From Bolinopsis microptera (taxonomy: Eukaryota > Ctenophora > Tentaculata > Lobata > Bolinopsidae), in assembly GCF_026151205.1 (NCBI RefSeq), contig NC_087072.1, positions 16,817,669-16,881,668 of the forward strand: a stretch of DNA of 64,000 bases, given 5' to 3'. Of the stretch, positions 59,401-64,000 are shown piece after piece. How positions within the stretch are numbered: the first letter of the stretch is position 1; each line of letters begins with the position of its first letter. The position numbers were made by a program, and so were the translations under genes. Below the pieces are notes generated by a model. It saw only the letters and a list, made by a program, of their open reading frames with translations, searched no databases and had not been told where the DNA came from.

Positions 59401-62400
59401 GATATGATTATTGAATGACTCTGATCAGTCTGATATAAGTTATCTCACAGCATATTGGTATGATGATGTGATTCTTCTAAACCTGTGACTTGTAAGAGTG
59501 CAAGATGCAATCTTCACGTTGGGATCATTGGCTCACCAAAGAAATTTGGTGTCCTTTTATCCAAAAGTTACACCATCTGCATTCTCAAAATGGAATTATT
59601 GCTATACAGTACATATTTCATCAAAAATAGCATACATTTAGAAATATCGCTATGATTTAACGGCACGATTCTATTCCATTTCTATGTTTCATCAAAAGAT
59701 GATTTGACGGCACTCTGGTCGGAATATATAAAATATTTGGTATCGAGGTAAACGATTCATTAAGTTAATAGCCAATACTCTGCGTTTTGAAAACAAATTG
59801 TGCGAAAAAGTGCGGAAAAACGACTGTTAGTAAGAATATGTGCGGGAAACGGCTAATAGTACGATTCTGCACCAGCCGCACTTATAATATGTTGCCTCTG
59901 TTCGACACGTATCCTTGTTCGACACGTACTTTAGTTCGACAAACCCTTAAGTTCGGCTATGTCAAACTAGCTATCTGGACTCTAATACGACACGTAACCA
60001 AGTTCGACAGGAGTGAATCGTGGGCACTGGGCAGTAGTAGGGTGATTCGCAAACACTATCGCCACATGCTTTGTTACTACTTATAGATGTTTTAAATAAG
60101 ATATTGTCAACAAAAGCCACTGTGTCGCAGAGCCTTCACAAGTAGAGCATTGGTGATAACAAGCTTCTTTTGCAGTCATTTTACCATTTTTTATAGATCC
60201 AATAGATGCTAAGATGATACCACTCTAGCTTAGAGAGATATCTATTACATATTAGAGACCACTTAGTTATATTCAATAGACAATATCACTACATTGCATA
60301 ATTTTTTGAACTTAATTAACAGGAAAACTAATACCAAGCTATGAAAACAGCATTAATTATCAGTATCTAAATTTAGTTTATTTTTATTTATTTATTTTTG
60401 AGTTATTGTTGTCATCAATACAGCATCAATGTCTAAACTTATGCCCAACTCTGCTTTAGATTGGTCAGTTAAAACCTCCTGGTAGGGATTGGAAATACAG
60501 TTCGCTCTACCCAGGAACCAGGCTGAAGATCTTAGTTTATGTCTTGAGAGACTTAGTTTTCTTACTCCTCGTCCCAAATCTCAGCAGCAGTTCCAAGTGT
60601 CCGCTGTCAAATTCTCCTCTACTTTTCTGAGTAGTGATGTTGAGTGTCTTGGAATTGATTCTGCTTGGGAATGTTAAAATCCTTCTCACGCTGTGTGATT
60701 TGAAGTATCACACTCCAATGCTTAGGGGTGGTTCACATATTATGTAATCAGCCGAGGGGGGAGGGGGTTCCCAAATGATTACGGTTGATTACGGGGGGGG
60801 GGGGGGGGTTTGGCTGTTGAAATTGATTACGTAATCAAAATTTTCTTTTTTACCCTCTACAATAATATCAACTTGACAAAATTTTAATTCGAATTCCACT
60901 CAATTTCACTCTGATAGTGATAAAATTTAGGAATGGATCGGGTATCCGGCTGCTAAAGTAAAGGTGCTTGGCCGGATATCATAACAATGATTTCGGCTCA
61001 TAATGATCAGGGTAGCATGAAAAGGGGGGGGGGGGGGGGGGGGGTCAGGCCATGATTACGTAATTTTGCTGTCAGGAGGGGGGTAAAAATTTCTAAAATA
61101 TTGATTACGTAATATGTGAACGCCCCCTTCTCACTGCAGCTAACCTCGACTGATTTGTCCAAAGATCTTCTGTGTTTCCACTTTCTCACACACTTTTTTG
61201 TGTGAGCCTCACCGTCACGATGGACTGTTTGGTAGCTCTGGCCGATACTGCAACCCGTTTCAGAGTCTTACCAGTTACCAGACAGAGTGGCAGTACGCAG
61301 GAGTATATGTGAGGTAGAAACGTGAGGATAAAATCCATGATGAGTCTGTAGGGAGATCCTAGTCCCAAGATAATTGTAGGGTCAATAGTCAGGATAAAGT
61401 TAACGACCACAGCAGGAAAGTAGCAGATAAAGTAAGAGAATGTGGTGAGGGAAGTAACGAAAAGTGCACCTTGTCTCATAATGGTAACATCTTGAGTGGT
61501 GGTCATTGGTTTACTGAAGTACCGGTACAGAACACAGTAAGTGCATGCCAGGATGAAGATTACATGAAGTGTTCCAGTGACTAGTACAGACATGAAGAGA
61601 TTCAATATTTCGTGGATCATGAACAAGGAGCAACCAACAGATTGTGGTGGACCAAGGTATTTAAAACGTGTCGTGTCAGACACGATCAGCAAAGTGGACA
61701 CAAAGCCGGATAAAATTATGATCCCCGTGATGATTTTCAGGACGATGTTTCGTTTTGCAATATTCTTGTATCGTCTTGGTTTTACTACTGCAGTGATTCG
61801 ATAAAGACATATCGTGGATAAAATGAGGGACTGGTTCAAGAATATGGCCATCTGTATACCTCCTAAGACCTCACAGCCAATTCGAGAAATTTCCTTCCAA
61901 AGTAACACCCCCTCAACAACTGCAACAATCAGATCTGTTAGGCAGACCAGATGAACAGCGGAAAAAAACAAGTACATTGGCTTCTTTTGGGCGATGAGAA
62001 AGAAAGATTTGAGGATTCTCAAGTTTAGAGGAGCGAAGATCAGGGCAGGGCTACAGCTTGTAATTGTCATGATGATTGAGATTGGAAAAATTCTTTCATT
62101 TTTATCGTCCTGCACCTGTTTTGGTTTTATTTGTGATGAGACACGGCTCGCCTCACTTGTGGGGCCGTGAGAGATTACGAACACTCCAAGTTCAAAGTTA
62201 TTCCAAGAATTACTGCTTAGACCGCCATCCTTCAGATCACCCCATTGAGTTACATTTTTAAAACCGGCTGATTCAACTAAGTTGGAGACGAGAAAAAGAT
62301 TGAACAGCATTTGAATGTTGATCGTAATGAATATTGTGTTGAGGATTCCAGATACCATGACACTACCTGGCAATAAAAATCGTTGTTAAATTGTTTTGTT

Positions 62401-64000
62401 TATTTTTAAAGTTTAAGCATTCAATGTTCATATTCAGCACCAGCATTTTATTCATTTGAACGGATTTTGGCTGCGGTACAATGTCATATCTGAATAATAA
62501 GAAAACTTTTGTCGAATAAAATTATCGAAACAATGTAATCCTCGATTAATTCCGAGGTGGTTAAGAAAATAGTATCGTCACAGGCTTTGTTAAATTGTGA
62601 ACTATTTCGTATTTATAGATGCAAGAGATGTCTTTAAAAATGAGATACGATAAACAAAGACCGCAATGCAGCCATTTCAATTCTTTATTTTAATGCACCC
62701 AGTAGCTGCTAAAATTACTCTAGCTTTGAGAGTTATTATCTTTTGCAACCACTTATTATTCTTTATTTAGGCAGAGAACTATATTATATACCGGACAAGA
62801 ACTATCTTGTCTGATTGTGTGCGTGGGTGCGTTGGTGCGTGGGTGCGTGGGTGCGTTGGTGCGTGGGTGTGTGTATGTGTGTGTTTGTGTACCCCTAAAG
62901 GACACAAAAGCGCAAAAATAGCTTTTTATTCATTACTATGAATACTAGAGAACTGAAGAAATATATTTCCTGTACACATAGTCATAATATGAATAACATC
63001 TAGTTATCTAGTTCATTATTTCGGTTCAGCTTGTTTCCTGCTAAATCTGGGTCTACATTAAGTTACACAGCTCCTTATTTTTCGTACTTAATTCAACTTA
63101 CAAGTATGACATTTCCAGGTATCCAACTAACAAGTGTCTTACATGTGTCACTTTTCCAGGTAAAGGTCTAGCTGCGCAGATAGCGGCCAGTATCAACGCT
63201 AAAAAGAACTTCACCAAAGCAAACGAGGAGGATCTGCTTGTCAACCCAACTGTTGCTCCGCCAGCTAAGGTGGAGGAGGAGATTGAGATCAATGACTTGC
63301 CTCAACAAGCTAGGTAAGACTTTGTTTACTTTGGTTTAATAATCCCCACAGTACGGCTTCACTATTGCTCCAAACAGGGACCTTAATGCTTTGTTTTACA
63401 CAACATGTCTGATATTACACGATATATCACGTGTTTACACGATATATCACGTTTTTACACGATATATCACATGTTTACACGATATATCACGTGTTTACAC
63501 AATATATCACGTGTTTACTTAACAATTCACGTGTTCCAGGTACCGGATCACGAGTAAGGACGCTATAGCCAGTATACAGGAGTACAGCGAGTGTGCGCTC
63601 ACCGTGCGGGGAACCTACTATCCTCCCAATAAAAACCCTCCAGAGGGAATGAGAAAGGTAAATATATTTCAGATTACTCGAGCAACATGTTTATAATATT
63701 AACTTTAATCAAGTCCTTATATATTATTCTAAGGTGCTAGAATGTTAGAATCCAACTATTAGTTCTGGAATCATGATAACCTGATGTGTGTGTCAGTACC
63801 TACTGCGGGTATTATATTATAGCCCTGACCATAACCTTTATTAACCTGCTGTGTGTTTCAGTTGTTCATTTGTATTGAGGGAGCTAAAGAGCGCGCTATC
63901 CAACTAGCTAAGATGGAACTGAAGCGAATGATAAAAGAAGAGCTGAACAAAGCTCAGATGTTCTCGTTTGGTAGTGGAGCAAGGACTGCTGGAGGAAGGT
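44447..64000 (+). CDS. DDX46: DDX46 / Prp5 DEAD-box RNA helicase (19 exons, 3' end outside window)
   Basis: ATP-dependent helicase that remodels U2 snRNP during pre-spliceosome assembly. My exons are 44447-44530, 44639-44737, 44859-45301, 45455-45671, 45792-45902, 46616-46726, 46849-47016, 47351-47555, 49985-50173, 50328-50611, 50748-50861, 51057-51267, 51412-51606, 51725-51973, 52173-52342, 52543-52744, 63160-63313, 63540-63657 and 63862 to the edge. They keep frame for 1154 codons (human about 1030). An arginine/serine-rich N-terminus (exon 3) is followed by the Prp5 signatures [14 protein letters not shown] VDPLEAFM and MEYSSED. The helicase core has FYVEVPEL, Q motif TPIQ, motif [37 protein letters not shown] and [10 protein letters not shown]. 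The C-terminal [16 protein letters not shown] and VRGTYYPP match DDX46. Four receptor genes lie antisense in introns 8 and 16; intron 16 is 10.4 kb against a few hundred bp for most others. Confidence 0.95.
47893..48270. repeat. Partial duplication around the 3' end of the intron-8 receptor gene
   Basis: AATTATTTTGGCAGTTTCTC at 47901 recurs with one change at 48079. TTGTTAATCTCTGACGTTCT at 48001 recurs as TTGTCAATCTGCGGCGTTCT at 48211, which lies inside the receptor's last codons. So the last ~65 coding bases and the sequence behind them exist twice, the outer copy being decayed. It is evidence of an old tandem duplication of this receptor. Confidence 0.65.
48200..49189 (-). CDS. Rhodopsin-like seven-transmembrane receptor, antisense in DDX46 intron 8
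   Basis: A single coding exon of 329 residues starting [10 protein letters not shown], with N-glycosylation site NST. Seven hydrophobic segments follow. TM2 has [15 protein letters not shown], keeping the conserved Asp. A Cys (ILCHM) precedes TM3 and another (YTCIY) lies in loop 2, the usual disulfide. After TM3 the DRY motif is replaced by [13 protein letters not shown]6 has CISFLP in place of CWLP. TM7 ends NFYIYCL in place of NPxxY. The tail is short and basic. This is a class-A-like orphan receptor with divergent switch motifs; the ligand is unknown. Intronless receptors of this sort are common in cnidarians. It is not similar enough to the intron-16 receptors to call it the same subfamily. 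Confidence 0.85.
   Translation of the reverse strand: MTVPNSTNDDLVVKDEAVRYIWAGWFIFVLSSSLVGDTIILIASIKYEAIALPEVMVAFIQHIAVSDLVICISYIFPLAVSLVADKWTFGPILCHMTPYFGYTGYFAGSLLISGLVTSKLLILKYPLRSRTWTAGTAHRMCLLIWLLALFWPICFILVDGYDVSFDYGSYTCIYEFSSSVWRFLLPVGIVIFFIVPTIIIVVTSVMILALARRATRESQEGMKWTGVMTVALTVAAYCISFLPIAVYHIVATVAEIDPSKPGSFMITFNRVASSLLDINVIANFYIYCLTISSFRHFLRARTKRLTSCLLTTLGIQGNREERRRLTNAA
49190..49984 (+). other. Rest of DDX46 intron 8, upstream of the antisense receptor
   Basis: AT-rich sequence holding the presumed promoter of the intron-8 receptor (minus strand) and the acceptor of DDX46 exon 9. No further exon is seen. Confidence 0.4.
53490..54881 (-). CDS. Seven-transmembrane receptor paralogue 1 (DDX46 intron 16, antisense)
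   Basis: I start at the ATG at 54881 because TTTTTATTGCCAG, a splice-acceptor-like site, lies 8 bases upstream. The product is 463 residues. An N-terminal hydrophobic segment ([20 protein letters not shown]) precedes about 130 polar residues that contain an internal duplication ([13 protein letters not shown] and [13 protein letters not shown]). Seven membrane spans then follow from [20 protein letters not shown] to [16 protein letters not shown] Cys before TM3 (RIGCEVLGG) and one in loop 2 (SVGCSLF) fit a class-A disulfide. DRY is replaced by CLYRIT, and NPxxY is absent. It is an orphan receptor with an unusually long N-terminal region. The C-tail is short and Ser/Thr-rich. Confidence 0.85.
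   Translation of the reverse strand: MVSGILNTIFITINIQILLNPNLFLVSNIVESAGGFRLTVISESPSSEAIKNSSPITQKQDVKNKEQAGHKNENKIDDLTDDSLGLNSEFPSVVDTPLLPSRDRLSGGSESRSRGASGWDTDNVFHGVIFISKSSISEANSDSSPITQKHVDDKNEEQDARIFPISIFMTITSCSPALIFAPLNARILKSFFLIAQQKQPMYLFFAAVHMVCISDLIVAVVEGVLLWKEISRIGCEVLGGIQMAMFLNQSLILSTICLYRITAVLKPRRYKNIAKRNIVLKIITGIIILSGFVSTLLIVSDTARFKYLGPPQSVGCSLFMIHEILNLFMSVLLTGTLHVIFILACTYCVLYRYFSKPMTTTQDVTIIRQGALFVTSLTTFSYFICYFPAVVVNFILIIDPTIILGLGSPYRLIMDFILTFLPHIYSCVLPLCLVTGRTLKQVAVSARATKQSIVTVRLTQKSG
54889..54901 (-). promoter_or_regulatory. Splice-acceptor-like site before receptor 1 ATG
   Basis: On the minus strand TTTTTATTGCCAG lies 8 bases before the ATG. The same sequence precedes the ATG in paralogues 2 (about 58948) and 3 (about 62366). 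It is conserved in all three units, which supports a 5'-UTR intron or a spliced-leader addition point. Confidence 0.5.
55211..55719. other. 509-bp segment present in unit 1 and absent from unit 2
   Basis: Unit 2 reads straight through TGCTTAATGTGCGGCAAC at about 59258-59275. Unit 1 has about 509 extra bases between TTAATG and TGCGGCAAC, bounded by the 4-bp word AATG. It contains three near-copies of a GACCAGTCATGTGACCA word at about 55359-55399. It may be an insertion in unit 1 or a microhomology deletion from unit 2. Confidence 0.65.
56411..56708. mobile_element. hAT-like MITE in unit 1 (298 bp)
   Basis: Terminal inverted repeats CAGTGCTGCACGCCACCG and (as reverse complement) CAGTTCTGCACGCCGCCG. 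They flank a GC-rich body with several CGGCGG tracts. The 8 bases on either side are CAATCTGG and CTATATGG. Unit 2 has the undisturbed site CTATCTGG at the same place. An 8-bp duplication with CAG-starting ends fits hAT elements. No transposase is encoded. Confidence 0.8.
57019..60265. repeat. Tandem duplication unit 2 (about 3.25 kb)
   Basis: Very similar to unit 1 along its whole length apart from indels. It carries the second receptor gene. The boundary TTATATTCAATAGACAATAT recurs at the start of unit 3. Confidence 0.85.
57534..58940 (-). CDS. Seven-transmembrane receptor paralogue 2 (DDX46 intron 16, antisense)
   Basis: 468 residues from the ATG at 58940, with the same acceptor-like ATTGCCAG 8 bases upstream. 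It is very close to paralogue 1 (differences such as VLTPRR for VLKPRR, GIVSTL for GFVSTL). It keeps both N-terminal SSPITQK blocks but has a few extra codons ([17 protein letters not shown]). No stop or frame break is seen, so it is likely functional. Its most similar segment to the sisters is the membrane domain; the polar N-terminal region changes fastest, as expected for a ligand-facing part. Confidence 0.85.
   Translation of the reverse strand: MVSGILNTILITINIQILLNPNLFLVSNMVESAGGFGLIVISESPTSEAIKNSSPITQKQVQDVKNKEQAGHKNENRIDDLTDDSLGLNSKFLPVVDTPLWVHTLPSRDRLFDGSEFRSRGASGGDTNNVFGVIIISKSPISEANSDSSPITQKHVDDKNEEQDARIFPISIFMTITTCSPAMIFAPLNARILKSFFLIAQQKQPMYLFFAAVHMVCISDLIVAVVEGVLLWKEISRIGCEVLGGIQMAIFLNQSLILSTLCLYRITAVLTPRRYKNIAKRNIVLKIITGIIILSGIVSTLLIVSDTTRFKYLGPPQSVGCSLFMIHEILNLFMSVLVTGTLHVIFILACTYCVLYRYFSKPMTTTQDVTIMRQGALFVTSLTTFSYFICYFPAVVVNFILTIDPTIILGLGSPYRLIMDFILTFLPHIYSCVLPLCLVTGRTLKQVAVSARVTKQSIVTVRLTQKSG
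60725..61127. mobile_element. MITE with long G tracts in unit 3 (403 bp)
   Basis: The ends GGGGTGGTTCACATATTATG and (as reverse complement) GGGGGCGTTCACATATTACG are inverted repeats of about 26 bp. Unit 2 lacks it and reads TGCTTATCTCACTGC through the site. Two runs of 13-18 G lie inside (about 60797-60809 and 61025-61042) and face each other in direct orientation. The target duplication is unclear. Confidence 0.8.
61186..62358 (-). CDS. Seven-transmembrane receptor paralogue 3 (DDX46 intron 16, antisense)
   Basis: 390 residues from the ATG at 62358. The membrane domain is almost identical to paralogues 1 and 2. The N-terminal polar region is shorter and holds only one, divergent copy of the block duplicated in its sisters ([14 protein letters not shown]). 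It differs in TM1-TM2 at [18 protein letters not shown] and QKKPMYL. A 403-bp MITE lies 59 bp beyond its stop codon, in what is probably its 3' untranslated region. Confidence 0.85.
   Translation of the reverse strand: MVSGILNTIFITINIQMLFNLFLVSNLVESAGFKNVTQWGDLKDGGLSSNSWNNFELGVFVISHGPTSEASRVSSQIKPKQVQDDKNERIFPISIIMTITSCSPALIFAPLNLRILKSFFLIAQKKPMYLFFSAVHLVCLTDLIVAVVEGVLLWKEISRIGCEVLGGIQMAIFLNQSLILSTICLYRITAVVKPRRYKNIAKRNIVLKIITGIIILSGFVSTLLIVSDTTRFKYLGPPQSVGCSLFMIHEILNLFMSVLVTGTLHVIFILACTYCVLYRYFSKPMTTTQDVTIMRQGALFVTSLTTFSYFICYFPAVVVNFILTIDPTIILGLGSPYRLIMDFILTFLPHIYSCVLPLCLVTGKTLKRVAVSARATKQSIVTVRLTQKSV
62819..62889 (+). repeat. GTGCGTGG minisatellite
   Basis: About seven units of GTGCGTGG/GTGCGTTG grading into GTGTGTAT, in DDX46 intron 16. 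Confidence 0.85.
63417..63520 (+). repeat. 20-bp tandem repeat next to DDX46 exon 18
   Basis: Five copies of ACACGATATATCACGTGTTT at exact 20-bp spacing (GATATATCAC at 63421, 63441, 63461, 63481; AATATATCAC at 63501). The array ends 19 bases before the exon-18 splice acceptor, so it occupies the branch-point zone of that intron. Each unit contains the E-box-like palindrome CACGTG or a variant. Confidence 0.9.

Larger units (their letters stand above)
60266..62770. repeat. Tandem duplication unit 3 (about 2.5 kb recognisable)
   Basis: The left part is near-identical to unit 2 and carries a MITE at 60725-61127. Upstream of the receptor start (beyond 62400) similarity to units 1 and 2 fades, with recognisable words to about 62770. 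The outer junction is therefore older or has been eroded. Confidence 0.75.

Noticed and set aside
63417..63520. Possible CRISPR-like array (regular 20-bp spacing)
   Set aside because: Eukaryotic intron; the units are contiguous with no variable spacers, so it is a plain tandem repeat.

Overview
The window is nuclear DNA of an invertebrate animal. Its protein genes are split by short AT-rich introns with GT-AG and a few GC-AG borders. It carries orthologues of animal TAF1, aftiphilin and DDX46, a secreted/transmembrane immunoglobulin-type protein, several rhodopsin-like seven-transmembrane receptors, and many non-LTR retrotransposons plus a Copia element. Gene content and mobile elements would fit a cnidarian. 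Splice acceptors lying only 1-12 bases before several start codons would fit a lineage with spliced-leader trans-splicing, such as Hydrozoa. The taxonomic call is an inference, not a demonstration.

Bases 1-22,000 are mostly mobile DNA. There is a head-to-head tRNA-like palindrome (104-779) and one exon resembling the N-terminus of proteasome subunit Rpn6/PSMD11 (minus strand, 1121-1265). A CR1/L2-type LINE follows (1799-4880). Next is a nest three levels deep: a second LINE (about 4.9-14.6 kb) is interrupted by an internally deleted Copia retrotransposon with two 175-bp LTRs that look identical, and its 3' LTR is in turn interrupted by an RTE-like LINE with an uninterrupted 1058-residue reading frame and a 12-bp target duplication. 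After that come a LINE relic, a tRNA-derived SINE with a 12-bp target duplication, a foldback element, a retroelement-like open frame and a third LINE copy (19.5-21.8 kb).

Bases 22,154-31,967 hold a complete TAF1 gene on the plus strand. I joined 23 exons that keep frame throughout (1592 codons plus stop). One intron carries a LINE 3' fragment and another a large foldback. Bases 32-40 kb hold short repeats, a small TA-flanked inverted-repeat element, a two-exon Ig-like membrane protein gene (34167-36078) and an odd 1.66-kb element studded with eight copies of an 18-bp motif.

Bases 40,420-43,996 hold an aftiphilin orthologue (5 exons, 954 aa) with eight copies of a 23-residue acidic-phenylalanine repeat. 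About 450 bp downstream, DDX46/Prp5 starts at 44447. It runs through 19 visible exons to the window edge, and its last codons lie outside.

Four single-coding-exon receptor genes lie antisense inside DDX46 introns. One is in intron 8. Three paralogues lie in the 10.4-kb intron 16, generated by tandem duplication of a 3.2-4.0 kb unit. Comparing the three units reveals insertions, including a hAT-like MITE with its empty site preserved in the sister copy.

Functionally, the host genes serve transcription initiation (TAF1), spliceosome assembly (DDX46), clathrin/AP-1 traffic (aftiphilin) and cell-surface sensing (Ig protein, receptors). I see no evidence that they form one pathway.
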